From positions 95,956-159,955 of the forward strand of contig JAIUNL010000009.1 of assembly GCA_020161835.1 (NCBI GenBank): a stretch of DNA of 64,000 nt. Reading direction: 5' to 3'. The notes below the pieces were generated by a model. That model worked only from the letters and a program-made list of their open reading frames with translations, did not search any database and was not told the DNA's origin. Shown here one piece after another: positions 36,531 through 46,031 of this stretch. The stretch's first letter is position 1. Every line of letters begins with the position of its first letter. The translations under genes and the position numbers were made by a program. The DNA comes from Bacteroidota bacterium. Its GTDB lineage: Bacteria > Bacteroidota > JABWAT01.

Positions 36531-38237
36531 TCACCGTGGCGTTTCGAGTAATTCTCTGGCCTGAATTCTTGAGGTTTCTGAAACTGAATCTCCGGAAAGT
36601 AGTTTCGCAATTTCATCAACTCGATCCTGTCCGTTAACGTGAATAACGGTTGATTCTGTTGATCCGTTGTGAATCTGTTTGGCAACCAGGAAATGATCGC
36701 CGGGAACCGAGGCAACCTGCGGTAAATGGGTAATCACAAAAACCTGATGATCAGTTGATAATCTGGTTAACAGTTTCCCGACTGAAAAAGCTACTTTTCC
36801 GCTGACACCGGTATCAATTTCGTCAAAGATCAGAACCCCGACACCACCAACTGCTGCTGTTGACGCTTTGATCGCCAGCATGATCCGAGAAATTTCTCCG
36901 CCTGAAGCAACTTTCGCCAGGGGTTTTACCGGTTCACCTGCATTTGTCGAAATCATAAACTCAATAAAATCAATCCCTTCCGGTGAAGCTTCAACGGTTT
37001 TTCCGTCAACCAGAACCCAGGAATGAGAATCTTGTTTAACCGAAAAACTGACTTCAAATTTCGCCTTTAGTAAGCCCAGTTCTGACAAATGTTCGAGAAC
37101 CATTTTTGAAAGTTTTTCAGCTCCCTTTTTCCTTGAGGAAGACAAAGCCAGGGCTGATTTGATATAAGCCTGCTGGAGGGATTCTGTTTCCTTCTTCAGT
37201 TTGATGATATTACCATCAACATTGAGCTCTGCACCAAGTTCAAGTTCGAGTGATTTTTCCTTGTCCAGAACTTCTGCAAGGGTTGGTCCGTACTTTTTCT
37301 TCAACCGGTTGATGCCGTCGAGACGGACTTTCACTTCTGATAATCTTGCCGGATCAACAACCACTTTTTCAGAATAATTTTCAAAGAAACTTCCTGCTTC
37401 TTTTACTGAAATAACTGCCGATTCAAATTCTTTGAAATAGTCAGCCAGATTTTTATCAATTTTCTGAAGATCATCCATTTTCTTGCGGATATCGTTCAGT
37501 TGATGGTACAAACTTCCTTCATCCTGACCTAAAAGTGAATAGCCGATTGAACCGGAAGTCTGGAATAAAAACTCAGCATTTTCAAGTTTTGAAAGTTCAT
37601 TTTCAAGCAGATCATCTTCATCGGATTCAGGTTTGATTTCCCTGATTTCCTTCAGTTGAAATTCTGATAATTCCCTTTTTTCAATAAGTGTATCTCTTTG
37701 TTTTTCAAGAGATTGCAGAGCTTTACGTTTAGCTTCTGCTTCCGACCAGAGTGTTTCCGTTTTTTCAAGCAATTCAGGATGACGGCAGAAATCATCAAGG
37801 AAATTGAGTTGTCTTTCCGTGGAAAGCAATGACTGATGGTCGTGCTGACCGTGCAGATCGACCAGTAAATCACCAATTGATTTAAGCGTGGCAAGGGTTG
37901 CAGACTGATCGTTGACGAAAATCCGGTTCTGCCCTTTTGTGGTAATTTCCCGGCGGATTGTAAGGTCATCACCTTCGATTTCAAGCTGGTTGTCTGAAAA
38001 AACCTTTTGAAGTGCCGGCGTTGGTTTAAATTTGAAGGAACCTTCAACCTGAGCCCGTTCCTGTCCATGACGGATCGATTCTGTTGAGGCCCGGTCACCG
38101 AGGATGAGGGAAATGGCACCGAGTAAAATGGACTTCCCCGCACCGGTTTCCCCCGTAAGAATATTAAGATTCCGAGTGAACTGGAGGTCCATTTCAGAGA
38201 TGATTGCAAAATTCCGGATGTAAAGTCTGGTCAACAT
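36531..38237 (-). CDS. recN: DNA repair protein RecN
   Basis: This 568-aa SMC-like protein acts in double-strand break repair. The Walker A motif is at 29-36 (GETGAGKS), followed by QSATLATLK and the LLVDLHGQHDHQSL region, a central coiled coil, and the C-terminal ABC half with KVASGGEISRIMLAIK signature, Walker B VLIFDEIDTGVSG and VITHLPQVAS. Length is normal. It lies 54 bases after recG and could share its promoter. Confidence 0.97.
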   Translation of the reverse strand: MLTRLYIRNFAIISEMDLQFTRNLNILTGETGAGKSILLGAISLILGDRASTESIRHGQERAQVEGSFKFKPTPALQKVFSDNQLEIEGDDLTIRREITTKGQNRIFVNDQSATLATLKSIGDLLVDLHGQHDHQSLLSTERQLNFLDDFCRHPELLEKTETLWSEAEAKRKALQSLEKQRDTLIEKRELSEFQLKEIREIKPESDEDDLLENELSKLENAEFLFQTSGSIGYSLLGQDEGSLYHQLNDIRKKMDDLQKIDKNLADYFKEFESAVISVKEAGSFFENYSEKVVVDPARLSEVKVRLDGINRLKKKYGPTLAEVLDKEKSLELELGAELNVDGNIIKLKKETESLQQAYIKSALALSSSRKKGAEKLSKMVLEHLSELGLLKAKFEVSFSVKQDSHSWVLVDGKTVEASPEGIDFIEFMISTNAGEPVKPLAKVASGGEISRIMLAIKASTAAVGGVGVLIFDEIDTGVSGKVAFSVGKLLTRLSTDHQVFVITHLPQVASVPGDHFLVAKQIHNGSTESTVIHVNGQDRVDEIAKLLSGDSVSETSRIQARELLETPR

Positions 38238-38291
38238 AGATTTATAATTTACGAAAGATTAAAATCAAACAGAAATCGGAATCAGCCTGTT

Positions 38292-40403
38292 TCAGGCAAT
38301 TTCATTGAGAATCAGTGTATCGGATGGTTCAGATAAAACCCGGTCACGCAAAAGCCGGTTTTCAGGTTTTCTCAAATGCGGATCGTCCTTAAGAATAAAG
38401 TCAGATATTTGCCGGGATTGAATCACCAGGGGTTCATCTTTGACCAGATCTAAAAGCTGAAGATCGGGCATTCCGGATTGCCGTGTTCCGTACAAATCAC
38501 CAGCACCCCGGATTTCCAGGTCCTTTTCAGCAATTTCAAATCCGTCGGTCGTTCTTTCCATGGTGGCAAGGCGTTCTTTTCCGTCTTTTGAAAGTTTGAA
38601 GGACGTAATCAGGAAACAATAACTCTGCTCAGAACCCCGGCCGACACGACCACGAAGCTGATGAAGCTGGGCAAGACCAAACCGTTCTGCATGTTCAATG
38701 ACCATCACCGAGGCATTGGCAACATCAACACCCACTTCAATGACGGTTGTGGAAACGAGAATATTCACTTCACCCGATTTGAAAGCTGACATTGTGGCTT
38801 CCTTTTCTTCGGATGAAAGCCGGCCATGTAGCAACCCAACTTTAAAATCTGAAAACTCAGCGCCGATTTCTTCAAGTGCATCCGTTGCCGCCTTCAGATC
38901 CAGTTTTTCAGATTCTTCAATCAGCGGATAAACGAAATAGGCCTGTCTTCCCTTTTTGATCTGTTCCCGGATCGTCCTGAAAAGTTGTGACCGGTCTTTG
39001 TCGAAAATGATGGCCGTTTTAATCGGCTGCCGGCCTTTTGGCAGTTCGGTGATTTTTGAAACTTCGAGATCACCATACAAGGTCATCGATAAAGTTCTGG
39101 GAATCGGCGTTGCCGACATCACCAGCATGTGCGGCAGAATTCCCTTTTGCTTCAGTTTTGCCCGTTGGATGACACCAAACCGGTGCTGTTCATCCACCAC
39201 AATAAGACCCAGATTCTGGAAAATTACCTGATCTTCAATCAAAGCATGCGTTCCGATTACAATACGGGTCATTCCCGACTGAATCATTCCCAAACCGGAA
39301 TTTTTACTTGCCGTTTTTAAACTTCCGGTGAGTAAAACCACGTCCAAACCCAAAGGTGTGAAATAATTCAGCATCGTCCGGTAGTGCTGTTCAGCCAGAA
39401 TTTCTGTCGGCGCCATAAAAGCAGCCTGGAATCCGTTATCCACAGCCATCAGCATCGCCATCATGGCAACGACGGTTTTTCCTGATCCGACATCACCCTG
39501 AATCAGGCGGTTCATAGGATGTGACCGTTTTAAATCTGACCGGATATCCCGCAAAACGGAAATCTGTCCCTGTGTTAACTGAAACGGCAATGACTGATAA
39601 AACTTTTTCACCAGCTGATCTTCAGCGGTAAAAGTAAATCCCTTTTCATTTTCCTGAATCCGGAGTTTTCTGAGTCCCATCTGCAGATTGAAATAGAGAA
39701 TTTCTTCAATTTTGAGGCGGTTCAAACCGGAAAGTAATTCGTCGTTGGAACCGGGATAGTGAATGGCCTTAAGTGAAAGCGAAAAATCAGAAACTTTAAA
39801 TTGTTCACGGACGGAAAGGGAAAGTGTATCGGGGATGGAATTGAGATCGAGCCGTTCAAAAACTTTTTTCATGACCCGGCGGAATCCACGGGAATCAAAT
39901 CCGGTTTTTCTGAGAAGATCAGTCGTCGGATAAAGGGGAATAATCCCTCCCGTGTTGATCAGTTTTAGTTCATCATCTTCCTGCTGAATGTGATCGTATT
40001 CAGGGTGAATCATCGAGAACCGGGGTCCGAATTGCTCGAGTTTACCTGAAACAGCAAAAGCTTCACCAACCCGGAAACTGGTTTTGAGGTACGGAATTCC
40101 CTGGAAAAAAGTAAGTTCCATGGTTCCTGTGCCATCTTCAAGAAAAACCTGAAGACGCTGACCACCGCGGCCACGATTTTTGATAACATCGGCCTTTTTG
40201 ACGGTTCCGATAACGGTTACAATGCCTTCAGCATAACGAAGATTGCCGATTTTAAGAATCCGTGTGCGGTCAAGATATTTTCGGGGATAGTAATTCAGCA
40301 GGTGTTTGACGGTGTCAATTCCGATTGCGCGGAGTGATTTTGCCCGTTCGGGACCGACTCCGGAAATGAACTGAATGTCAGAGGTGTAGGTAAGTTCCAA
40401 CAA
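38292..40403 (-). CDS. recG: ATP-dependent DNA helicase RecG
   Basis: This 703-aa helicase remodels stalled forks and branched DNA. It has an N-terminal OB-fold wedge domain (about 50-150), Walker A GDVGSGKT (303-310), the DEQH box at 404-407 (VVDEQHRFG), MSATPIPRT, and helicase C-terminal motifs VSTTVIEVGVDV and QLRGRVGRG, ending with the TRQSG region of RecG. The order recG-recN groups two repair genes. Confidence 0.97.
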   Translation of the reverse strand: MLELTYTSDIQFISGVGPERAKSLRAIGIDTVKHLLNYYPRKYLDRTRILKIGNLRYAEGIVTVIGTVKKADVIKNRGRGGQRLQVFLEDGTGTMELTFFQGIPYLKTSFRVGEAFAVSGKLEQFGPRFSMIHPEYDHIQQEDDELKLINTGGIIPLYPTTDLLRKTGFDSRGFRRVMKKVFERLDLNSIPDTLSLSVREQFKVSDFSLSLKAIHYPGSNDELLSGLNRLKIEEILYFNLQMGLRKLRIQENEKGFTFTAEDQLVKKFYQSLPFQLTQGQISVLRDIRSDLKRSHPMNRLIQGDVGSGKTVVAMMAMLMAVDNGFQAAFMAPTEILAEQHYRTMLNYFTPLGLDVVLLTGSLKTASKNSGLGMIQSGMTRIVIGTHALIEDQVIFQNLGLIVVDEQHRFGVIQRAKLKQKGILPHMLVMSATPIPRTLSMTLYGDLEVSKITELPKGRQPIKTAIIFDKDRSQLFRTIREQIKKGRQAYFVYPLIEESEKLDLKAATDALEEIGAEFSDFKVGLLHGRLSSEEKEATMSAFKSGEVNILVSTTVIEVGVDVANASVMVIEHAERFGLAQLHQLRGRVGRGSEQSYCFLITSFKLSKDGKERLATMERTTDGFEIAEKDLEIRGAGDLYGTRQSGMPDLQLLDLVKDEPLVIQSRQISDFILKDDPHLRKPENRLLRDRVLSEPSDTLILNEIA

Positions 40404-40643
40404 AAAACCTGCTTTTACTGTTTTTATATACAGTTAAGATAGGAAAAAGAAAGGGCAGATTCAAGGATTGGTTACAGGTCACTGCCTGCCCCGAACGCTT
40501 TCGGGGGATTACGGGTCACAAATGCCGGGGACGAGGGACCGGTGACATGGGACAGAAAAGGCGTAAGGAATAAGGTGTAAGGTTAAAGGTAAAAGCATGG
40601 ATCCCGGGTGCTGCCGAAAGCGTTCGGGAGCACCCGGGATAAA
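40404..40643. repeat. Intergenic gap with dispersed repeats
   Basis: No gene is seen. The gap holds ACTGTTTTTATATACAGT before recG, a CCCCGAACGCTTTCGGGG palindrome near 40490-40508, words of the GGGTCAC / GGGACCGGTGAC type, a 34-base stretch at 40556-40589 that recurs inverted at 46032-46065, and a near-perfect palindrome at 40601-40640 with 12-base outer arms (ATCCCGGGTGCT) that could also terminate or stabilise the sugar dehydrogenase transcript. Confidence 0.75.
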
Positions 40644-41786
40644 TCACTTCTGATATGAAATACGGTAAAGACAGTCAGAAAAGTCATCAGAAACGAGCAT
40701 ACTTCCGTCAGGAAGAACTTCCACATCAACCGGCCGGCCAAACACTTCATCATTCACCTGCCAGTTATCAGCAAAGGGTTGATAGGAAATGGTTTTATTT
40801 CCGTCAAGTTTTACGATGGAAACCCGGTAACCACTTTTTGTACTCCGGTTCCACGATCCGTGCTCTGCAATAAAAATCTGGTTCTGATACTCAGCAGGAA
40901 ATTTAGTTCCGTCATAAAATCTCATGCCAAGCGGAGCAACGTGTGCACCCAAATCCCTTGCCGGCGGGGTGTAATCTGAAGCTTTTTTCCCTTTTCCAAA
41001 TTCAGGATCGGGGATTCCGTTTCCATGGAAGTACGGGAAACCAAAGTTCATACCGGCGGTTGGCGCATAATTCAATTCGCAGGGCGGAACGTCGTCGCCC
41101 ATGTTATCACGGCCGTTATCAGTAAACCAGAGTTCATTGGTTACCGGGTGCCAGTCAAATCCGACCGAGTTTCGTAATCCTTTTGAAAAGATTTCAAGTC
41201 CCGAACCATCCAGATTCAGCCTCATCATGCTGCCAAACCGTTCATCTTTCTGTTCACAAACGTTGCACGGCATGCCAACCGGAATGTAAATTTTTCCATC
41301 CGGACCTAAACGTATCACTTTCCAGCCATGCCAGGTGTCAGATGAAAAACTGTCGTTCACTACTACGGGTTTTGGCGGATTGTCAAGATTCGCTTCAATA
41401 TTATCAAACCGGATAATTCTGTTCACTTCCCCGACGTATAAACTTCCGTTGTGAAACATAACGCCATTCGGCATAAATAAACCGGAAGCAATCACCCATT
41501 TTTTGTCTGCCCGACCATCTTTATTGGTATCGGCAACGGCATAAACACTGCCATTTTTCATCCGTGTGCCAACATAAATGATCCCGGCCGGACTTTGAGC
41601 AATCGAACGGGCACCTTCCAGATCAGTGGCAAAAACTTCCATTTTAAATCCGGGAGGAAGGGTTACATTTTTGGTCACTTCATTGGTAAGGTCAGGTTCT
41701 GATATTGCTTTTTCAGATTTTGACGGTGAACCAGACTCACATCCCAGATTAAGGAATAACCCAAAGGAAAATAAAAGCGAAATCAT
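40644..41786 (-). CDS. Sorbosone/glucose dehydrogenase-family lipoprotein
   Basis: The start at 41786 is chosen because GGAGG lies 9 bases before it and it opens a lipoprotein signal (MISLLFSFGLFLNLGC). The 380-aa protein is a six-bladed beta-propeller of the PQQ-dependent sugar dehydrogenase / L-sorbosone dehydrogenase family: GIIYVGTRMKNGSVYAV, MPNGVMFHNGSLYVGEV, GLRNSVGFDWHP, FIAEHGSWNRS and GRPVDVEVLPDGSMLVSDD. It would oxidise a sugar or aldose in the periplasm if PQQ is available. It follows ispH by a few bases, which may be chance. Confidence 0.86.
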   Translation of the reverse strand: MISLLFSFGLFLNLGCESGSPSKSEKAISEPDLTNEVTKNVTLPPGFKMEVFATDLEGARSIAQSPAGIIYVGTRMKNGSVYAVADTNKDGRADKKWVIASGLFMPNGVMFHNGSLYVGEVNRIIRFDNIEANLDNPPKPVVVNDSFSSDTWHGWKVIRLGPDGKIYIPVGMPCNVCEQKDERFGSMMRLNLDGSGLEIFSKGLRNSVGFDWHPVTNELWFTDNGRDNMGDDVPPCELNYAPTAGMNFGFPYFHGNGIPDPEFGKGKKASDYTPPARDLGAHVAPLGMRFYDGTKFPAEYQNQIFIAEHGSWNRSTKSGYRVSIVKLDGNKTISYQPFADNWQVNDEVFGRPVDVEVLPDGSMLVSDDFSDCLYRISYQK

Positions 41787-41802
41787 TTTAACCTCCATAA
41801 CA

Positions 41803-43029
41803 TCAACCCTTCAAATTCTTCAGTACCGTTTCAACATCAGCCGGATTCTCAAAAAACTCCAGCAATCGCAAAATCACGCCATCCAAGGTAGAATCGGGAC
41901 AACTTGCACCGGAATTCATGATAAAACTGATCTTTTCGGATTTTTGCGGCATCCAGTTTTTGGAAACCGGATGCGTTTTTTTCCGCCAGTCGTAATGATG
42001 AATTTCTTCAACCGATTTTATTTCAGAAGCATCTTTGATGAAAAAAGTGGTGAGTTTTTCTTCGCAGAGTTCAACCAGATGCGACGTGTTTGATGAATTA
42101 TATCCACCGACAACAAAGGCCAGATCAGCATGAACATTTAGTGCCGAAAGAGTCGCCGATTGATTTTCGTTGGTTGCGTAGCACAACGTATCAGACGTAT
42201 CGGCATAATGATTTTTGATATCGGCAGATCCAAAATGCTCGATTACGGCAACTTTTAAAATCTCCATGATTTCTTTGGTTTCAGTTGCCAGCATGGTGGT
42301 TTGGTTAATCACACCAAAACGCTGAAGATCTTTTTCAGGATTGAATCCGGGCGTTGATTTGTGTCCGAACTTGTCAACAAACTCAAGCCGGGATTTTTTT
42401 CCGCGGATGACATCGGCAAGGAAATTGGCTTCAGCAACATCGAGAATAACTACAGCAGGTCCGCTTTGTGAAACATGTGAAAAAGTTGCCCGTGTTTCTT
42501 CGTGATTTACTTTTCCGTGGATGACGTTCGAATATCCTTTTTCACCCAGTTCAATTCCCTTTTTCCAGACTTTTTCTACGAAAGGACAGGTTGTATCGTA
42601 CGTGTACGGGTCGATGCCACGCTGCAAAAGTTCATGCTGAATTTCGATGGTGGTTCCAAAGGCAGGAACAACCACGATATCATCGGTGGTGAGATCATCC
42701 CATAAAATCAATTGCCGGCCTGAAGGTTCAAAAATGAATTTGACCCCACGCTGAATAAGATCTGAGTTTACGGTTGGATTATGAATCATTTCGGAAAGGA
42801 AGAAAACCCGTTTTCCCGGATTTTCATCGATGGTTTTGTAGGCAATTTCAATTGCGTTCTGAACACCGTAGCAAAAACCGAAATGACGGGGAATGATAAA
42901 TTCAACCGGACCAAAATCCAATATTGTCGGATTGAAATTCCGGCGTCTGGGGTCAGTCAGATTTTGAAATTCTTTGACTTTGGTGATGATTTGGGACCGG
43001 TAAATTTCCGGAATGTCGAATTTTTTCAT
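41803..43029 (-). CDS. ispH: 4-hydroxy-3-methylbut-2-enyl diphosphate reductase
   Basis: IspH performs the last step of the MEP pathway, giving IPP and DMAPP. The three iron-sulfur cysteines are Cys53 (HFGFCYGV), Cys148 (YDTTCPFV) and Cys283 (LCYATNENQ), with GKVNHEETRAT and GGYNSSNTSHL also typical. At 408 aa it is the long form with an N-terminal extension and inserts, like cyanobacterial and plant enzymes, rather than the roughly 310-aa E. coli form. The organism therefore uses the MEP route. Confidence 0.95.
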   Translation of the reverse strand: MKKFDIPEIYRSQIITKVKEFQNLTDPRRRNFNPTILDFGPVEFIIPRHFGFCYGVQNAIEIAYKTIDENPGKRVFFLSEMIHNPTVNSDLIQRGVKFIFEPSGRQLILWDDLTTDDIVVVPAFGTTIEIQHELLQRGIDPYTYDTTCPFVEKVWKKGIELGEKGYSNVIHGKVNHEETRATFSHVSQSGPAVVILDVAEANFLADVIRGKKSRLEFVDKFGHKSTPGFNPEKDLQRFGVINQTTMLATETKEIMEILKVAVIEHFGSADIKNHYADTSDTLCYATNENQSATLSALNVHADLAFVVGGYNSSNTSHLVELCEEKLTTFFIKDASEIKSVEEIHHYDWRKKTHPVSKNWMPQKSEKISFIMNSGASCPDSTLDGVILRLLEFFENPADVETVLKNLKG

Positions 43030-43303
43030 TTGAAGATAGTTGGTGAAAATTTATATGAAGATCAAAACACCAGGATTGATTTCAAAATTTCCGGGCACGG
43101 GATTTTTTTAATGGATGGGGATTTGGGGTTGAAGAACGAGACCCTTCGATACAATTTTTTCTTTTAAAAAATTACTCAGGGTGACAATAGTTTCTATTTT
43201 TCTTATAGCTAAAACCCGGTCACTTCGAGAACCTCAGTGTCCGGGTTTTTATGCCTTTTATCTTTTCCTGTAACCCGTAATACGTGATCTGTGACCCGTA
43301 ACC
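43030..43303. repeat. Intergenic gap with hairpins and repeats
   Basis: No gene is seen. It contains an element at 43142-43188 (CCTTCGATA...ACTCAGGGTGACA) related to one at 61902-61952, a terminator hairpin at 43211-43249, and a degenerate array of GTAACCCGTAA / GTGACCCGTAA words at 43269-43303 that ends at the stop codon of the permease gene. Confidence 0.75.
43211..43249 (-). terminator. Probable terminator after the LolC/E-type pair
   Basis: AAAACCCGG pairs with CCGGGTTTT, with an inner CACT/AGTG pairing around a TCGAGAACCTC loop. It lies 55 bases past the permease stop. The inner part is a variant of the CACTTCGACTCCGCTCAGTG repeat found at 45802-45821 and 47712-47731. Confidence 0.6.
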
Positions 43304-44539
43304 TCACTCGTATCGTATAGCATCAACCGGATCAAGTGCAGCAGCCATTCTTGCGGGATAAATGGCAGAAAGAGAAGTCAGAACCAGCGCCATGGCTGTT
43401 GTGGCGAAGAAATCAACCCATTCAACAGCAACCGGAAATGCATCCACAATAAAACTTTCAGCGTTCGGAATCTGGTAAAATCCGGTTTTCATCTGCAGGA
43501 AAACAATTCCGTAACCCAGAATGGAACCGATTATAACTCCTGAAAATCCAACAATTAAACCCTGTTTGAGAAAAATCCGGTAAATCTGCTTTCTGGAGGT
43601 TCCCATTGCCATTAAAACACCAATATCCCGGCGTTTTTCGAGAACGGTCATCATCAGCGTACCCACAATATTAAAAGCAGCAATGATAATGATCAGAGCC
43701 AGAATAATATAGGCACCCCATTTTTCAAGTTTCATGATGGAGTACATTTCCCTGCGCAGATCGTACCAGGTTTGAACCCAATAGGCATTTCCCAGTTTTT
43801 CCTGGAGCATTTCTTTTACCTCAGCAGCATCGGCACCGGGTTTCAGGCGGATTTCAACTCCCGTCATTTTTCCGTTCATCTGAAACAAATCCTGAACAGC
43901 AGCATAACTTGCGTAGGAAAATCCGATATCATAAACCCGCTGAACCGAAAAAATTCCGGTCACTTCAAAACGGCGGGTTCTTGGGGTTTGCATTTGCGTG
44001 AAAACTTTATCGAGTCCGATTGGCGAAATAATGGCAATCGAGGCTCCTTCAATCGCACCCAATTTATCACTGAGAGCAATCCCGAGCAATATCCCTTTAT
44101 TACCTTCCTTCGCAGTTAAAGCTGAACTTCCCATCACAATATGCTGATCAAGTTTGGTCATCTGCCCAAATAATGAATCTTCAACACCATGAAGCCAGGC
44201 AACCTGATTTTTGTTGTCATAAGTCAGGAGAGCTTTTCCTTCGGTAAAACGGGAAACCAGTGAAATCTCTGGGATGGATTTTAGAATGGAAAAAAGCAGT
44301 GAATCGTCTTCCGGAAGTGATTTTTTGTCGATCGCTTCAATTCTGATGTCAGGATCTACACCTTTCAGCAAGCCTTCAACCAAAGAAGAAAATCCGTTAA
44401 AAACCGAAAGAACAACGATCAAAGCTGCAACACCAACGGTCACGCCAATAATCGAAATTTTCGAAATAATCCCGATCAGGCTGATCCGTTTTTTTGAAAA
44501 GACATACCGGTTTGAGATCAGCCATTCAAAAGATTTCAT
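43304..44539 (-). CDS. LolC/LolE-type ABC transporter permease (FtsX family)
   Basis: This 411-aa protein has the MacB/FtsX layout: one N-terminal membrane helix (GIISKISIIGVTVGVAALI), a large periplasmic domain (about 45-260), and three C-terminal helices (YIILALIIIIAAFNIVG, LIVGFSGVIIGSILG, FFATTAMALVLTS) ending AALDPVDAIRYE. LEKRRDIGVLMAMG is the typical coupling region. LolC/E extract lipoproteins from the inner membrane with the ATPase LolD, which is not in the window. It overlaps its partner gene by 4 bases. Confidence 0.9.
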   Translation of the reverse strand: MKSFEWLISNRYVFSKKRISLIGIISKISIIGVTVGVAALIVVLSVFNGFSSLVEGLLKGVDPDIRIEAIDKKSLPEDDSLLFSILKSIPEISLVSRFTEGKALLTYDNKNQVAWLHGVEDSLFGQMTKLDQHIVMGSSALTAKEGNKGILLGIALSDKLGAIEGASIAIISPIGLDKVFTQMQTPRTRRFEVTGIFSVQRVYDIGFSYASYAAVQDLFQMNGKMTGVEIRLKPGADAAEVKEMLQEKLGNAYWVQTWYDLRREMYSIMKLEKWGAYIILALIIIIAAFNIVGTLMMTVLEKRRDIGVLMAMGTSRKQIYRIFLKQGLIVGFSGVIIGSILGYGIVFLQMKTGFYQIPNAESFIVDAFPVAVEWVDFFATTAMALVLTSLSAIYPARMAAALDPVDAIRYE

Positions 44540-45753
44540 CTGAACCTCACCGAATCGGCAATGTTAAGTCTGGCCGCCACAACTGAAGGAATCCAGGATG
44601 CAAACAGAGCCAGAATCACAGTCATCAAATTGACAAGAACAATATCGGTGACTGAAAGCAAAATGGGCACCGTGTTCATAAAATAAGCTTCAGCGGGCAA
44701 CGGAATGAGATGAAACTGACTTTGAAGGATGCAAAATCCAATTCCGATCACATTCCCGATTGCAAGTCCGATTCCTGTGATGAACATTCCCTGAAAAACG
44801 AAAATGCGGGTGATTTGCTTCCGGTCAGTTCCCATTGATCTGAGGATTCCGATTTCTGCGGTTTTATCCACGATCATCATCAGAATCGTGCCCACAATAT
44901 TTACAATGGCAATCAGAATCAGAACCAGAATCACGATCGGGATCATTTGCTGCTGAAGGGCAATCCAGTTAAAGAGATTGGATTGAGTTTGGAAAATAGA
45001 ACGGGAATAATAGGGCCATTTGATCAGATTCTGAAGCGAATCCGAATATAAATCAGCATTGTAAAGGTTGTCTGTTTCGAGGGTAATTTCTGTGATTTCA
45101 CCGGGTTTCTGAAACAATTCCTGAACGGACGGCATGGGCAGATAAATAAACAAGTCATCAAAACCCTGCATGCCGGTATCGTAAATCCCCACAATCCGGC
45201 CCTGAATCACGTTTGGCATGTTTCCCGGAGTTGGCATTCCCGAAATCCCGAATAAAGTCAGCTTTGAACCCAGTTCCAGACTCAGAAGCTGAGCCATTTT
45301 CTTCCCGACAACAATGGGATGTTTGACCGAATCGTTTGCCTGAAGATAATGACCGGCAATCATGTACTTTTTAATCTGAACGGTTTCTTTTCCGGGAATG
45401 ATGCCGTTAACCAAAACACCTTCAATCGATTTTCCTGATCGGGCAATGGCTTCCCGGGAAAAGGAAGGTGCCTGTTTTTTTATAAATTTGAGGGAATCCA
45501 GAATGTTAAGATTGGAATCAGGATAAGCGAACGAATTTCCGGAGAAAGCAGAAATGGTAACGTGACTGCTGAAGGCGACCAGTTTATTCTGGATTTCAGC
45601 TGAGAAGCCGTTTACAATGGCAAGAGTGATGATCAAAGCTGCCGAACCGATTGCCACACCGCCGATTGCAAAAGCAGTAATAAACCCAACGAAGGATTTA
45701 TTCTTCCTTGACTGAAAAAACCGGCTGGCAATGATCCGTTCAAATTTGAGCAT
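44536..45753 (-). CDS. LolC/LolE-type ABC transporter permease (FtsX family)
   Basis: This 405-aa paralogue of the next gene has the same topology: membrane helix near 20-40 (FAIGGVAIGSAALIITLAI), periplasmic domain, and three C-terminal helices (IPIVILVLILIAIVNIVG, GIGLAIGNVIGIGFC, IVLVNLMTVILALFASWIP). DKTAEIGILRSMG is the coupling helix. The pair is probably a LolCE-like heterodimer for lipoprotein release, fitting the many lipoproteins in the window. The ATPase must be encoded elsewhere. Confidence 0.9.
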   Translation of the reverse strand: MLKFERIIASRFFQSRKNKSFVGFITAFAIGGVAIGSAALIITLAIVNGFSAEIQNKLVAFSSHVTISAFSGNSFAYPDSNLNILDSLKFIKKQAPSFSREAIARSGKSIEGVLVNGIIPGKETVQIKKYMIAGHYLQANDSVKHPIVVGKKMAQLLSLELGSKLTLFGISGMPTPGNMPNVIQGRIVGIYDTGMQGFDDLFIYLPMPSVQELFQKPGEITEITLETDNLYNADLYSDSLQNLIKWPYYSRSIFQTQSNLFNWIALQQQMIPIVILVLILIAIVNIVGTILMMIVDKTAEIGILRSMGTDRKQITRIFVFQGMFITGIGLAIGNVIGIGFCILQSQFHLIPLPAEAYFMNTVPILLSVTDIVLVNLMTVILALFASWIPSVVAARLNIADSVRFR

Positions 45754-45786
45754 TTAAAACTTTGTTTGTTTTTGAACTGTAAAACG

Positions 45787-45836
45787 TTGAAAAATTGAGG
45801 ACACTGAGCGGAGTCGAAGTGCCCTCAATTTTTCAA
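45787..45836. repeat. Long hairpin containing a dispersed repeat core
   Basis: Perfect 14-base arms TTGAAAAATTGAGG and CCTCAATTTTTCAA enclose the repeat CACTGAGCGGAGTCGAAGTG (45802-45821). It lies just upstream of the LolC/E-type pair and downstream of the tandem array, and could end the lysS transcript. Confidence 0.75.
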
Positions 45837-45864
45837 GTACGGGAATTCCGATTCAGGACCAAAA

Positions 45865-46015
45865 GGGCACTTTTCCGATTCTCGGGACTCAGTGTCCAGA
45901 ACAACAGGGCACTTTTCCGATTCTCGGGACTCAGTGTCCAGAACAACAGGGCACTTTTCCGATTCTCGGGACTCAGTGTCCAGAACAACAGGGCACTTTC
46001 ACGATTCTCGGGAAT
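45865..46015. repeat. 42-bp tandem repeat array, about 3.6 copies
   Basis: Units begin GGGCACTTTTCCGATTCTCG and end CAGTGTCCAGAACAACA. Three identical full units lie at 45865-45906, 45907-45948 and 45949-45990, and a fourth decays after about 25 bases. It fills the gap between lysS and the permease genes. An open frame runs through it, but its 14-residue repeat simply mirrors the DNA repeat. There are no spacers, so it is not a CRISPR. Confidence 0.9.
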
Positions 46016-46031
46016 CAGAAACCTGTTGTTT

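Noticed and set aside
41626..42093. 155-residue plus-strand frame
   Set aside because: Antisense to the ends of the sugar dehydrogenase and ispH genes; no domain or start signal.
45865..46015. Possible CRISPR array
   Set aside because: Units are directly adjacent with no variable spacers and no cas genes are nearby.
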